A stretch of 54,738 nt of DNA from Rhodospirillales bacterium (lineage in GTDB: Bacteria > Pseudomonadota > Alphaproteobacteria > Rhodospirillales > Casp-alpha2). The stretch is taken from positions 1-54,738 of the forward strand of contig JAGLED010000014.1 in the NCBI GenBank assembly GCA_023145215.1. Direction: 5' to 3'. The number at the start of each line of letters is the position of its first letter. Positions within the stretch are counted from its first letter, which is position 1. The notes beneath the pieces are model-generated. The model was not told the origin of the DNA. It did no database searches and worked only from the letters and a program-made list of their open reading frames with translations. The position numbers and the translations under genes were made by a program. Positions 15,937-25,586 of the stretch are shown piece by piece.

Positions 15937-16710
15937 TCAGGCCGGTTCGGCCTCGGCGGCGAAATCTTCGGCCATGATCGCTGCGTATTCCTGCAGAAGC
16001 GGTACGTGCGCGACCGCGTCCTCGACGCTCATCCGCGCTGCCGGGGCATGGATCGCAAGCCCGGCGATCACCGCATCCGTATCCGAATAGACCGGGACGG
16101 CGACCGAAATGATGCCGTCGTGAAATTCCTCGTTGTTGACCGAATAACCGCGCTGCCGGGTTTCGGCGCAATCGGCTTCGATGGCGTCGATGCTGGTAAG
16201 CGTACGCGACGTGAAGGCGGACAGTTCGACCCTTTCCAGAAGCCGCTTGCGCGTGCGTGGCGGCAGATAAGCCAGAAACAGCTTGCCGAGACCGGTGCAG
16301 TGAACCGGCACGCGGCTACCCGGGTGCAGTTCGGCGCGGAGCGGGAAATTGCTTTCGACCCGGTCCAGATAGAGCACGCTGTCGCCGTCCAGAACGCCGA
16401 CGTTGCAGGTTTCCGACACCTTGCCGACCAGGCGTGACAGCACCGCGTTACGTGGCGCATAGCGGACGCACCAGCCGAACACCTCTTTCGAGATATCGAA
16501 CATCTTGGGGCCGATGGCGTACCGGTCGCGCAACGGCTCGCGAAACAGGAAACCGTATTCCTCGAGCTGGCGGGCAGTGCGATGGACGGTCTGTTTGGGG
16601 CGGCCGAGCGCTTCGGATAGCTCCGGCAATGACAATGGGCGCCGCGCGGCGAGGATGGCCTCGATCACCGCGAACGCCTTTATGACGACCGGCTCAGCGT
16701 TCTCGTTCAT
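15937..16710 (-). CDS. IclR family transcriptional regulator
   Basis: The 257-residue regulator has an N-terminal winged helix-turn-helix (LSLPELSEALGRPKQTVHRT, about 26-46) and a C-terminal IclR effector domain (about 85-250) with the family's CTGLGKLFLAYLP and VNNEEFHDGIISVAVPVY stretches. IclR proteins bind small organic acids and repress or activate catabolic genes. The ATG follows a GGGGGGA site. It lies 70 bp downstream of livF on the same strand, so it may be read from the Liv operon and control it; that target is inferred from position. Confidence 0.95.
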   Translation of the reverse strand: MNENAEPVVIKAFAVIEAILAARRPLSLPELSEALGRPKQTVHRTARQLEEYGFLFREPLRDRYAIGPKMFDISKEVFGWCVRYAPRNAVLSRLVGKVSETCNVGVLDGDSVLYLDRVESNFPLRAELHPGSRVPVHCTGLGKLFLAYLPPRTRKRLLERVELSAFTSRTLTSIDAIEADCAETRQRGYSVNNEEFHDGIISVAVPVYSDTDAVIAGLAIHAPAARMSVEDAVAHVPLLQEYAAIMAEDFAAEAEPA

Positions 16711-16780
16711 TTTATTCCCCCCAAACCCCGCAATTTTCCTATCACTTTGTTCACGAATGGAAAAGGTTTACGGCGAATTT

Positions 16781-17482
16781 TCAGACGCCCAGCAACCGGG
16801 CGGTGATTTCGGGATTCCGATCCAGTTCGCTAAACGTGCCCCGATAGGCGATCCGGCCGGTCTCCATGATCACCACGTTTTCCGCGGCTAACCGGGCGAG
16901 ACGGCGGTTCTGTTCGGAAATCAGAATAGCGATCCCGGCGCGGCGTAATTCGCTGAGGGCGTCACCGAGGCGGTTCACGACCACCGGGGCGAGCCCTTCC
17001 GACGGTTCGTCCAGAAGCAGCAGATCCGGGTTTCCCATCAGTGCGCGGCCGACGGCCAGCATCTGCCGCTCGCCGCCCGATAACGTCCCCGCCGGCGCCG
17101 TGCTGCGCCGGGCGATTTCGGGGAAGAGGTCGAAAACGCGAGCCACGGTCCAGGGGGCGTCCCCGGACGCACCCGCTTTCTCACCAGTTTGCAGGTTTTC
17201 GGTCACGCTCAAGCTCTCGAATATCCGGCGTTCTTCGGGGACGTAGCCGATTCCTGCCCGGGCGATGGCGTCGGATGAAAGTTTAACGATGTCGTTGCCC
17301 TTGAAGCCGATTCGGCCCTGCCAGGCGGGCGTCATGCCCATCAGGGTCTTGAGGGTCGTGCTCTTTCCTGCGCCGTTGCGGCCGAGGATGGCGAGGCTTT
17401 CCGACGCGCCGAGGGTGAACGTGACATCCTCGATGGCGAGCGCCTTGCCATAACCGCTGCGGATGTTACGGACGTCAAGCAT
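16781..17482 (-). CDS. livF: Branched-chain amino acid-type ABC transporter ATPase (LivF)
   Basis: The 233-residue ATPase has Walker A GRNGAGKST, a Q-loop near MGMTPAWQGRIG, the signature LSGGERQMLAVGRAL and Walker B LLLLDEPSEGLAP. The sequence is close to LivF of the hydrophobic amino acid uptake (HAAT) family. The start at 17482 overlaps the end of livG by 8 bp, which is typical translational coupling; the longer frame to 17527 would lie inside livG. It works with LivG and the fused LivHM permease encoded upstream. Liv-type importers carry branched-chain amino acids but also amides, urea and aromatic acids, so the substrate is open. Confidence 0.95.
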   Translation of the reverse strand: MLDVRNIRSGYGKALAIEDVTFTLGASESLAILGRNGAGKSTTLKTLMGMTPAWQGRIGFKGNDIVKLSSDAIARAGIGYVPEERRIFESLSVTENLQTGEKAGASGDAPWTVARVFDLFPEIARRSTAPAGTLSGGERQMLAVGRALMGNPDLLLLDEPSEGLAPVVVNRLGDALSELRRAGIAILISEQNRRLARLAAENVVIMETGRIAYRGTFSELDRNPEITARLLGV

Positions 17483-18197
17483 CGCCGTCCTCCGGTGCGC
17501 CCAGATATACGCGCTGTACCCGCGCATCGTTGCGAACCGCGTCGGGGGTATCGTCCGCGATCAACCGGCCCTGGTCCATGGCGAGAATTCGGCTCGCATA
17601 ACCGAACACCGCGTCCATATCGTGCTCGGTGAACAGAACAGTGATCCCGCGCGCGCGGACCAGATCGGAAATACGTTGCATGATCCGGTGGCGTTCTTCG
17701 GCGGCCATCCCAGCCGTCGGTTCGTCAAGCAACAGCAGCGCCGGTTCGCTGGCCAGCGCCATCGCCAGTTCCACCCGTTTAACGTCACCGTAAGCAAGCG
17801 TGGTCACCGGCGCCGCCGTCATCGCCGACATGCCGACGTCCTCCAGCAGTTTCTCGGCTGTGTCGGTGTTCATGCCGGCAGCCATCAGGGCTGCTTCGAC
17901 ATTCTCGATGGCAGTCATGGAGCGGAAAGTGGCGGCGATCTGGAAGGTGCGACCGATGCCGGCACGGGCGCGCTGATGCGGTTGCCAGCGGGTAATGTCG
18001 TGGCCGCCGAAAAGCACCGTGCCGGCGTTCACGCTTAGGGCGCCGCTCAACAGGTTGAAGCACGTGGTCTTGCCGGCACCGTTCGGGCCGATCAGGGCGG
18101 CGACATCGCCGTTATTAAGGATGAAGGCGACATCGTCGACGGCCTTCAGGCCGCCGAAGTTTCTGGATATTCCTTTGACGTCGAGGACGGTGCTCAT
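17475..18197 (-). CDS. livG: Branched-chain amino acid-type ABC transporter ATPase (LivG)
   Basis: The 240-residue ATPase has the LivG N-terminus (LDVKGISRNFGGLKAVDDVAF), Walker A GPNGAGKTT, a signature region in the form LAYGDVKRVELAMAL and Walker B LLLLDEPTAGMAA. LAYG instead of LSGGQ is normal for LivG. The C-terminal FTEHDMDAVFGYASRILAM carries the switch His. The gene overlaps the permease gene upstream by 4 bp and livF downstream by 8 bp. It pairs with LivF as the second ATPase of a HAAT importer. Confidence 0.95.
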   Translation of the reverse strand: MSTVLDVKGISRNFGGLKAVDDVAFILNNGDVAALIGPNGAGKTTCFNLLSGALSVNAGTVLFGGHDITRWQPHQRARAGIGRTFQIAATFRSMTAIENVEAALMAAGMNTDTAEKLLEDVGMSAMTAAPVTTLAYGDVKRVELAMALASEPALLLLDEPTAGMAAEERHRIMQRISDLVRARGITVLFTEHDMDAVFGYASRILAMDQGRLIADDTPDAVRNDARVQRVYLGAPEDGDA

Positions 18198-20020
18198 GCC
18201 GAACGCTCCCGCCGGCGTTTAAGCCAGCCAGAGAGCGATCCGGCAATGCCGCCCGGTGCGAACACCGCGATCCCGACGACGGCGGTCCCCAGTAACGCGC
18301 GCCAATAGGGCAGACGGCTCAAGGAATCTTCAAGTAATGCGAAGACACTGGCCCCCAGGATCGGCCCGGCCGGCGCATGCAACCCGCCCAACAGCACCAT
18401 GACGAGGGCGTCGACGGAATTTGGGATCGCGAGCGTGTCCGGGAACACGCTTCCCTTCGAGAACGCGAAAATGCCACCCGCCAGCCCGGCGGCACTTCCG
18501 GCGATGACGATTGCCGCCCAGTTTCTGAGCTTGATGTCGATGCCAAGCGCCTGGGCGCGCGCCGGTGCGTCCCGCCCAGCCCTGAGCAGTATGCCGAAAC
18601 GTCCGCTGGCTAGCATCATCAACGAAACAATCCCGACCGTGGTAAGGGCGAGTGTGAGGTAGTAGTAGGCGGTCGTGCCGCTTGCCCAGGCGGCGGGCCA
18701 GATGCCGAGAATGCCGTCGTCGCCGCCGGTGATGTCCTGCCATTGGACACTCGCCGACCATAGTATCTGTGCCGCCGCCAGCGTCAGCATAGCCAGATAG
18801 ACGCCGCTGAGCCTGACCGCGAACCAGCCGATAATGGCCGCCCCGATGGCGGCTGCGACGGGAGCCAGGATAAGGGCGGCTTCCATGCCGATACCGGCGC
18901 GCTCCACCAGCAGCGCCGCCGCATAGGCGCCGATCCCGAAGAACGCCGCATGACCGAACGAGACGAGCCCGCCCGTCCCCATCATGAAATGCAGGCCGGC
19001 GGCAAACAGGGCGAAGATCATGATGTCGGCCGTCAGAACGATCACGAAGTCCCCGGCGATGATAGGAAGCACGAAAAGCGCCGCGACGAGGACGGCCGCG
19101 GCGAGCCGGCCGGCTTCTCCGAGGGTTTGCGGCGGTTGGATTTCCACCGCGTGCGGCGCCGTTGTCGCCTGCTTTCCCAACAAACCGTAGGGCCGGATGA
19201 CCAGGACCACCGCCATGGCCGCGAACGCCGCGACCAGAGTGATCTCCGGCAGGATCAGGATGCCGAACGCATTCAATTCGGCGATCAAAAGAGCCGCCAA
19301 AAATGCGCCGGTGACGCTGCCCATGCCGCCGATGACGACAACCACGAACGCCTCGGCGATGATGTTGAGATCCATCAGGAGGCTCACCGGCTGCCGCGGC
19401 ATTTCAAGCGCGCCGCCGAGCCCGGCGAGCGCCGCGCCGATGAAGAAAGTCGCCTGGAACAATCGCGCCGGACGCACGCCCAACGCCTGCAGCATTTCCC
19501 GATCCTCGGTGGCGGCGCGCACCAGTATGCCGAAGCGCGTCCGGGTGAACATCCACCAGATCGCGCCCAGCACCGAGAAACCGACGGTGATCAGGAACAG
19601 ATCGTATTCGGGGACCGGTTGGTCGAATATGCGGACGACACCGGTCAGCCCGGGCGCGCGTGGCCCCAGAAGATCGGTTGGCCCCCAGATCCAGAGTGCC
19701 GCGTCCTGCACGATCAGCACCAGGCCGAACGTCGCGACTAGTTGGAACAACTCGGGCGCGCCATATAGCCGGCTTAGAACTGTCCGCTCCATCACCCAGC
19801 CGATCGCGCCGACGGATAGCGCGGCCAACGGCACAGCAACCCAGAAGCCGAATTGTTGCGAAATCGAATAGGCAATGAATGCGCCCAACATGAACAGCGA
19901 GCCGTGGGCGAAATTGACGATTCGCGTCACGCCGAAGATGATCGACAGCCCGGCGGCGACGAGAAACAACGACGATGCGCTCGCGAGACCGGTCAGGAAC
20001 TGGGCGAAATAAAATCCCAT
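18194..20020 (-). CDS. Fused LivH-LivM branched-chain amino acid-type ABC permease
   Basis: The 608-residue membrane protein joins two permeases normally encoded separately. Residues 1 to about 285 are LivH-like (LFLVAAGLSIIFGVTRIVNFAHGS, AAFAAMAVVLVIRPYGL), a short linker follows (about 286-305), and residues about 306-608 are LivM-like (ADIMIFALFAAGLHFMMGTGG, VSFGHAAFFGIGAYAAAL, LLGGLHAPAGPILGASVFAL). Each half has multiple membrane helices. The frame is continuous and no frameshift is evident, so the fusion looks genuine. It lies between the binding-protein gene and livG and overlaps livG by 4 bp. Confidence 0.93.
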   Translation of the reverse strand: MGFYFAQFLTGLASASSLFLVAAGLSIIFGVTRIVNFAHGSLFMLGAFIAYSISQQFGFWVAVPLAALSVGAIGWVMERTVLSRLYGAPELFQLVATFGLVLIVQDAALWIWGPTDLLGPRAPGLTGVVRIFDQPVPEYDLFLITVGFSVLGAIWWMFTRTRFGILVRAATEDREMLQALGVRPARLFQATFFIGAALAGLGGALEMPRQPVSLLMDLNIIAEAFVVVVIGGMGSVTGAFLAALLIAELNAFGILILPEITLVAAFAAMAVVLVIRPYGLLGKQATTAPHAVEIQPPQTLGEAGRLAAAVLVAALFVLPIIAGDFVIVLTADIMIFALFAAGLHFMMGTGGLVSFGHAAFFGIGAYAAALLVERAGIGMEAALILAPVAAAIGAAIIGWFAVRLSGVYLAMLTLAAAQILWSASVQWQDITGGDDGILGIWPAAWASGTTAYYYLTLALTTVGIVSLMMLASGRFGILLRAGRDAPARAQALGIDIKLRNWAAIVIAGSAAGLAGGIFAFSKGSVFPDTLAIPNSVDALVMVLLGGLHAPAGPILGASVFALLEDSLSRLPYWRALLGTAVVGIAVFAPGGIAGSLSGWLKRRRERSA

Positions 20021-20102
20021 GGCCGGGCTATCCTATGGGAGCGGGCGGGCGGAACGCCAGCGCGACTGTCATCTCTCCGCCGGGCGAAGAGACGACATCC
20101 GA

Positions 20103-21296
20103 TCAATTCGTGGGGCGCATGGCCTTGGCTTCTTCCGCCGTCGGCAGCACTTCCGCGCCGTCGATGTAGCGCCAGTCTACCATCTGCCCGCCGCCGTCGA
20201 CGACATCGGTGCGACCGACCCAGGAGCCCATGGTGGCCTGGTGGTCGGCGGCGCGGTAGACGATCTCGCCTTGCGGCGTCGCGACCTTAAGTCCTTTCAT
20301 GGCGGCGATCATCTTGTCGGTGTCGGTGCTTTTGGCTTTTTCCAGGACCGCCGCGATCGACAGCATGGTGTTGTAGCCGACGAGCGAACCCATCTTGAGG
20401 GTTTCGCCCCAGCGCTTTTCGTATGCTGCCTTGAAAGCGTTATGTTCCGGCGTGTCGATCGCGTACCAGGGATAACCGGTGACGATCCAGCCTTTGGGCG
20501 CTTCGCCCTTGAGCGGCTCGAGATACTCCGGCTCGCCGGTCAGCAGGCTGACGACGGTGCGGTTCTCATAAAGGCCGCGGACCGTACCTTCGCGTACCAT
20601 CGCGCCCAGGTCGGGACCGAAGGTGACATTGTAGATGCCGTCCGGTTTCGCGGCCTCGAGGGCACGGACCGTGACGCCCGCATCGATCTTAAAGAGCGCC
20701 GGCCATTGTTCGTCGACGAACTCGACTGAGGGTTTGAGCTTCTTCAGTACCTGCTTGAACGCCGCGACGGCGTCTTTCCCATAAGCATAGTTCGGCGCGA
20801 CGGTCGCCCATTTGACCGCGTCCGTTTTCGCGGCTTCTGCGGCCAGCATCGCGGCCTGCATGTAGGTCGACGGACGAAGACGGAAGGTATAATCGTTCCC
20901 CTTCGACCAGATCAGCGCATCGGTAAGCGGCTCGGCGGCGACGAACAGCACCTTGTTCTGCTTCGCGTAGTCGGACACCGCGAGACCGATGTGCGAGAAG
21001 AACGTCCCCGTGAGCAACGCGACCTTTTCGCGTTTGACCAATTCTTCCGCGATCTTCACGGCATTGCCCGGCTTGCCGGCATCGTCGCGGCTGATCACCT
21101 CGAGCTTTTCGCCATGAACGCCGCCCTTGGCGTTAATTTCCTCAAGCGCCATTTGCCAACCCTTTTTGTAAGGCTCGGTGAAGGCGGGCAGGCGGGTATA
21201 GCTGTTGATCTCGCCAATGCGGATCGGCTCTGCATTGGCCTGCGTGACGGATACGGCGAATACCGCCGCAATAGCGGCAAGGCGCGGAAACTTCAT
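20103..21296 (-). CDS. Periplasmic amino acid/amide-binding protein (LivK-like)
   Basis: The 397-residue protein has a Sec signal peptide (KFPRLAAIAAVFAVSVTQANA) and the two-lobe type I periplasmic-binding fold of HAAT binding proteins: PIRIGEINSYTRLPAFTEPYKKGW at the N-terminus, KREKVALLTGTFFS (about 97-110), and AAKPDGIYNVTFG (about 225). It should deliver its ligand to the LivHM/LivFG complex. ATG 21296 is chosen because it begins the signal peptide and AGAGAG lies upstream. It is first in the operon, 82 bp before livHM, and its promoter must lie in the 198-bp gap shared with the divergent ltnD-like gene. Confidence 0.94.
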   Translation of the reverse strand: MKFPRLAAIAAVFAVSVTQANAEPIRIGEINSYTRLPAFTEPYKKGWQMALEEINAKGGVHGEKLEVISRDDAGKPGNAVKIAEELVKREKVALLTGTFFSHIGLAVSDYAKQNKVLFVAAEPLTDALIWSKGNDYTFRLRPSTYMQAAMLAAEAAKTDAVKWATVAPNYAYGKDAVAAFKQVLKKLKPSVEFVDEQWPALFKIDAGVTVRALEAAKPDGIYNVTFGPDLGAMVREGTVRGLYENRTVVSLLTGEPEYLEPLKGEAPKGWIVTGYPWYAIDTPEHNAFKAAYEKRWGETLKMGSLVGYNTMLSIAAVLEKAKSTDTDKMIAAMKGLKVATPQGEIVYRAADHQATMGSWVGRTDVVDGGGQMVDWRYIDGAEVLPTAEEAKAMRPTN

Positions 21297-21494
21297 CGGA
21301 TGTCTCTCTTTAGTGTTCTGTGAAGAAACGGCGGCTCGATAAACCCTGAACCGCCTCTTGGGCACATATGTAGCGGCAATTTTACGCAGTGAAAAGGCGC
21401 ATACCATCTATTTTGCGAATTTCAGTTGTGAATTTGGCGTCTTGCGCTCCCGCGCACGATCAACACAATACTGAAAACTTCGGGAGAACAATGC

Positions 21495-22400
21495 ATGCCA
21501 TCAATGAAAGCGGCGGTCGTCGGTCTCGGCGCCATGGGAATGGGGATCGCGACCTCGGCGTTGAAAGCGGGTCTCGACGTCACCGGATGTGATGTTTCGG
21601 ACGACGCATTGAAGGTGTTTTCAAACGCCGGCGGTGCGACCGCGAAAACGCCGGCCGAGGCGGCAAAGGATGCGGACTGTCTGGCCATCGTGGTCGTCAA
21701 TATGGACCAGACGGAGGCGGTGCTGTTCGGTGACGGGGGCGCTGCGGAGACCCTGAAGGAAGGGGCCGTCGTCATGGGCTGCGCGACGGTGCCCCCAGCC
21801 TACGCGCGCAGCGTCGCCGAACGTTTGAATGCGATGGGGTTGCTTTATCTCGATTCGCCGATTTCCGGCGGCGCGGCGAAGGCCGCCGCCGGACGGATCA
21901 CGGTCATGGGATCGGGTGCGGCCGATGCGTTCGCCAAGGCGCGGCCGTTCCTGGATGCGGTGGCAGAAAAAGTTTTCGAACTGGGCGAGGACGCGGGACC
22001 CGGGTCGACCATGAAGATGGTCAACCAGTTGCTGGCGGGTGTGCATATCGCGACCGCAATGGAGGCGTTGGCCCTGGGTATTCGCTCGGGACTGGACGCA
22101 GAGAAGGTTTACGAGGTGATCACCGCGTCGGCCGGTAACTCGTGGATGTTCGAAAACCGCGTGCCGCATGTTCTGGAAAACGATTACAGCCCGAAAAGTG
22201 CTGTCGAGATTTTCGTCAAGGATCTCGGTATCGTGCTCGAAACCGGCAAGCGGGAAGGTTTCCCATTGCCCGTGTCCGCCGCCGCACACCAGCAGTTTCT
22301 GGCCGCCAAGGCGATGGGCCTCGGGCGCGAGGACGACGCCGCCGTGATCAAGGTGTTCGCGGAGCTGGCAGGGATCGAACTTCCGCGCGGAAAAGGGTAA
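21495..22400 (+). CDS. ltnD: 3-hydroxyisobutyrate/L-threonate dehydrogenase-like oxidoreductase
   Basis: The 301-residue protein belongs to the beta-hydroxyacid dehydrogenase family. The N-terminal Rossmann motif GLGAMGMGIA binds NAD(P), SPISGGAAKAAAG (about 115-127) binds substrate, and Lys174 or so in GSTMKMVNQLL is the catalytic lysine. The gene is followed after 9 bp by a hydroxypyruvate isomerase-like gene, the pairing seen for L-threonate dehydrogenase (LtnD) and OtnI in tetronate pathways. That context, rather than any diagnostic residue, decides the name; 3-hydroxyisobutyrate or tartronate semialdehyde reduction are alternatives. A GGGAGA site lies 8 bases before the ATG. Confidence 0.88.
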   Translation: MPSMKAAVVGLGAMGMGIATSALKAGLDVTGCDVSDDALKVFSNAGGATAKTPAEAAKDADCLAIVVVNMDQTEAVLFGDGGAAETLKEGAVVMGCATVPPAYARSVAERLNAMGLLYLDSPISGGAAKAAAGRITVMGSGAADAFAKARPFLDAVAEKVFELGEDAGPGSTMKMVNQLLAGVHIATAMEALALGIRSGLDAEKVYEVITASAGNSWMFENRVPHVLENDYSPKSAVEIFVKDLGIVLETGKREGFPLPVSAAAHQQFLAAKAMGLGREDDAAVIKVFAELAGIELPRGKG

Positions 22401-22409
22401 GATTTTGCC

Positions 22410-23180
22410 ATGCCGATGTTCGCCGCCAATCTCACGCTCATGTTCAACGAGGTGCCGTTTCTGGACCGCTTCGCCGCCGCGCGCGAAGCGGGGTTCGAGG
22501 CGGTCGAATTCCTGTTTCCCTATGCGCATCCGGCGCCCGAGGTGGCGGCGAGGCTGGCGGATAACGGTCTGACCCAGGCGCTGTTCAATGCGCCACCGGG
22601 TGATTGGGACGCAGGGGAGCGCGGGATCGCGGCGCTCCCGGACCGTGTGTCGGAATTCCGCGAAAGCATCGACAAGGCGCTGGAGTACGCGCGTGCCCTG
22701 GATTGCAGGACGCTGCACGTCATGGCGGGCCTGGTGCCCGATCCGGCGATGCGTGACGAGATGTTGGCGTGTTATGTCGACAATATCCGCTTCGCCGCCG
22801 ACCGATGCGAGGGCGAAGGGGTGACAGTGTCGCTTGAGCCGCTGAACAGCCGGGACGTGCCGGGGTACCTGATGCTGACGAGCGCGGCCATTGCCGAAGC
22901 ATTGGAAAGGATCGACCGTCCCAACGCTGGACTGCAGTTCGATTTCTATCACGTGCAGGTCATGGAAGGGGACCTCGCCAGACGGTTCGAGGCGATGCTG
23001 GACGATATCGTGCATGTGCAGATATCGGGCGTGCCCGAACGCCATGAACCGAACATCGGCGAGATCAATTATCCGTATCTCTTTAACCTGATGGACCGGC
23101 TTGGCTATACCGGTTACGTGGGCTGCGAATACAATCCGCTCGGCGACACCCGGGACGGCCTGAGCTGGCTTTTCGACTGA
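22410..23180 (+). CDS. otnI: Hydroxypyruvate isomerase / 2-oxotetronate isomerase-like protein
   Basis: The 256-residue TIM-barrel protein begins MPMFAANLTLMFNEVPFLDRF and contains metal and catalytic acid positions of the Hyi/OtnI family (VSLEPLNSRDVPGY, QFDFYHVQVMEGD, YTGYVGCEYNPLG). It interconverts aldose and ketose forms of three- or four-carbon hydroxy-acids in the cytoplasm. It is co-transcribed with the ltnD-like gene, 9 bp upstream. The kinase and decarboxylase of the known tetronate route (OtnK and OtnC) are not next to it; the class II aldolase at 11.6-12.4 kb is a distant candidate for the latter. True hydroxypyruvate isomerase activity remains possible. Confidence 0.9.
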   Translation: MPMFAANLTLMFNEVPFLDRFAAAREAGFEAVEFLFPYAHPAPEVAARLADNGLTQALFNAPPGDWDAGERGIAALPDRVSEFRESIDKALEYARALDCRTLHVMAGLVPDPAMRDEMLACYVDNIRFAADRCEGEGVTVSLEPLNSRDVPGYLMLTSAAIAEALERIDRPNAGLQFDFYHVQVMEGDLARRFEAMLDDIVHVQISGVPERHEPNIGEINYPYLFNLMDRLGYTGYVGCEYNPLGDTRDGLSWLFD

Positions 23181-23349
23181 TTTTCCAGGCTCGACGGCAG
23201 GATTTGTCCCGCCGCAAAACGGCCAAAACCGCTGGCTTTCGGCCCGTATACCTGTATAACCCCAGCCATATTTTGCATTGCGACATTGCCATGTCCGGGT
23301 ATGGCCCCTATCTGGCATCCGGAGGCATAAAGGATTTGACGAGGACAAT

Positions 23350-25515
23350 ATGACGGAACGTGTGCAGTCCAGCGGCTTGCAGATCGACAAGACGCTCTTC
23401 GACTTCGTAAACGACGACGTACTACCGGGGATCGGTATCCCATCCGAAGATTTCTGGGCGGCCTTCGCCGGGATTGTCGCCGACCTGACTCCGAAGAACC
23501 GGGCGCTTTTGGAAAAGCGTGCCGCGTTGCAGGCCAAGATCGACGCGTGGCATCGGGAGAACAAGGGCAAGCCGTCCGACCTTTCGGCCTACAAGACGTT
23601 CCTCGGTGAGATCGGTTATCTGGTGCCCGAGGGCGAGGATTTTTCCGTCACGGTGTCGAACGTGGATCCGGAAATCTCGACCATCGCCGGGCCGCAGCTC
23701 GTCGTCCCGCTCACCAATGCGCGATATTCCCTGAATGCCGCCAATGCGCGTTGGGGCAGCCTCTACGACGCGCTTTACGGCACCGACGCGATTTCTTTCG
23801 ACGACGGTTGCGAGATTACCAAGGACTTCAATCCCAAGCGTGGTGCAAAGGTTATCGCCTGGGCGCGTGACTTTCTCGATAAGAGCGCCCCGCTGGCGTC
23901 CGGCTCGCATGCCGACAGCGCGGGGTACCGGATCGTTGACGGCTCGCTCGTTGTCACGATGGCCGACGGTTCGGAAACCGGCCTCGAAGTGCCGGAAGAC
24001 CTCGCCGGTTACAATGGCGACGCGAGCAATCCGGACTCGGTTTTGTTCGTCAATAACGGTCTGCATTTCGAAATCGTCATCGACCGCGATCATCCGATCG
24101 GCAAGGACGATCCCGCCGGGATCGCCGATCTGATCATGGAATCCGCGATTACCACGATCATGGACTGTGAGGATTCCGTCGCCGCGGTGGACGGCGAGGA
24201 AAAGACGCTCGTCTACAGCAACTGGCTGGGTTTGATGAAGGGCGACTTGACGGCATCCTTCGAGAAAGGCGGTAAGACGGTAGACCGCGCGCTCAACCCG
24301 GACCGCACCTACGTCACGCCGGGCGGCGGGAATGTGACGCTCTCGGCCAGGTCGTTGCTGCTGGTCCGCAACGTCGGTCACCTGATGACGACGCCGGCGG
24401 TGCTCGATGCCGACGGCAACGAAGTCTTCGAAGGCCTGCTCGACGCGATGGTCACCTCGGCCATCGCCAAGCATGACCTCGATAAGCTCGGCAAGTACCG
24501 GAACTCCTACGCAGGGTCGATGTATATCGTGAAGCCGAAGATGCATGGCCCCGAAGAAGTGGCGTTCGCCGCCGAAACCTGCGCCAGGGTCGAAGACGCA
24601 CTCGGCATCGAACGCAACGCCCTCAAGCTCGGCATCATGGACGAGGAACGCCGCACCACGGTCAACCTCAAGGAATGCATTCGCGCCGCCAAGGACCGGA
24701 TCGTGTTCATCAACACAGGCTTCCTGGACCGCACGGGTGACGAGATCCACACGTCCATGGAAGCGGGTGCGATGATCCGTAAGGGCGACATGAAACAATC
24801 CGCCTGGATCACGGCCTATGAAGACTGGAACGTGGACGTCGGTTTGATGTGCGGCCTTAAGGGGAAAGCGCAAATCGGCAAGGGCATGTGGGCCATGCCG
24901 GATCTGATGGCGTCGATGCTGGAACAGAAGATCGGGCATCCGAAAGCGGGCGCCAACACGGCCTGGGTGCCGTCGCCGACGGCAGCGACACTGCACGCGA
25001 CCCACTACCATCAAGTGATGGTGTCGGAAGTGCAGGAGCAATTGAAATCGCGCGAACGCGCCAAGCTTGACGACATTCTTTCTTATCCGGTCGCTGACCG
25101 GCCCAACTGGTCGGATGAAGATATTCAGGCGGAACTCGACAATAACGCGCAAGGTATCCTGGGTTACGTCGTCCGCTGGATCGATCAGGGTGTCGGGTGC
25201 TCCAAGGTGCCGGACATCAACAACGTCGGCCTGATGGAAGACCGCGCGACACTGCGTATCTCGTCGCAGCACATCGCCAACTGGCTTTATCACGGCATCT
25301 GCACCGAGGATCAGGTATTGGAAACCATGAAGCGCATGGCCAAAGTCGTCGATGAGCAGAACGCGGGTGACCCGAACTACAAGCCGATGGCGCCGGCGTA
25401 CGACGGCATTGCCTTCAAGGCGGCGTGTGACTTGGTGTTCAAGGGACGCGCGCAGCCGAGCGGGTATACCGAACCGATCCTGCACGGCCGCCGCCTTGAG
25501 TTGAAAGCCGGCTGA
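23350..25515 (+). CDS. glcB: Malate synthase G
   Basis: The 721-residue protein is full-length malate synthase G, which condenses glyoxylate with acetyl-CoA to malate in the cytoplasm. Family marks include [21 protein letters not shown], the catalytic region [15 protein letters not shown] with its Asp, [13 protein letters not shown], and [30 protein letters not shown] near the C-terminal domain. ATG 23350 has GAGGA upstream; the frame extends to 23278 without a good site. The gene is single, ends in a clear terminator, and sits near other glyoxylate genes (serine-glyoxylate aminotransferase, GlcG-like). The 169-bp upstream gap includes an imperfect hairpin at 23195-23214 that could end the otnI transcript. 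Confidence 0.97.
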   Translation: MTERVQSSGLQIDKTLFDFVNDDVLPGIGIPSEDFWAAFAGIVADLTPKNRALLEKRAALQAKIDAWHRENKGKPSDLSAYKTFLGEIGYLVPEGEDFSVTVSNVDPEISTIAGPQLVVPLTNARYSLNAANARWGSLYDALYGTDAISFDDGCEITKDFNPKRGAKVIAWARDFLDKSAPLASGSHADSAGYRIVDGSLVVTMADGSETGLEVPEDLAGYNGDASNPDSVLFVNNGLHFEIVIDRDHPIGKDDPAGIADLIMESAITTIMDCEDSVAAVDGEEKTLVYSNWLGLMKGDLTASFEKGGKTVDRALNPDRTYVTPGGGNVTLSARSLLLVRNVGHLMTTPAVLDADGNEVFEGLLDAMVTSAIAKHDLDKLGKYRNSYAGSMYIVKPKMHGPEEVAFAAETCARVEDALGIERNALKLGIMDEERRTTVNLKECIRAAKDRIVFINTGFLDRTGDEIHTSMEAGAMIRKGDMKQSAWITAYEDWNVDVGLMCGLKGKAQIGKGMWAMPDLMASMLEQKIGHPKAGANTAWVPSPTAATLHATHYHQVMVSEVQEQLKSRERAKLDDILSYPVADRPNWSDEDIQAELDNNAQGILGYVVRWIDQGVGCSKVPDINNVGLMEDRATLRISSQHIANWLYHGICTEDQVLETMKRMAKVVDEQNAGDPNYKPMAPAYDGIAFKAACDLVFKGRAQPSGYTEPILHGRRLELKAG

Positions 25516-25539
25516 GCAGTCATCGCAACACGGGTTAAA

Positions 25540-25575
25540 GGAAAGGCACGGTTGAACCCGTGCCTTTCCGCTTTA
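25540..25575 (+). terminator. Rho-independent terminator of malate synthase G
   Basis: A perfect 12-bp stem, GGAAAGGCACGG (25540-25551) with CCGTGCCTTTCC (25558-25569), has a 6-base loop and is followed by GCTTTATAT. It begins 24 bases after the glcB stop. An alternative pairing, CGGGTT (25531-25536) with AACCCG (25555-25560), overlaps it. Confidence 0.85.
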
Positions 25576-25586
25576 TATAACCCGTT

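Noticed and set aside
21621..25485. Long minus-strand frames opposite ltnD, otnI and malate synthase G (649 and 687 codons)
   Set aside because: They are shadows of well-identified plus-strand genes; their translations show no family motifs and cross the gene boundaries of the real genes.
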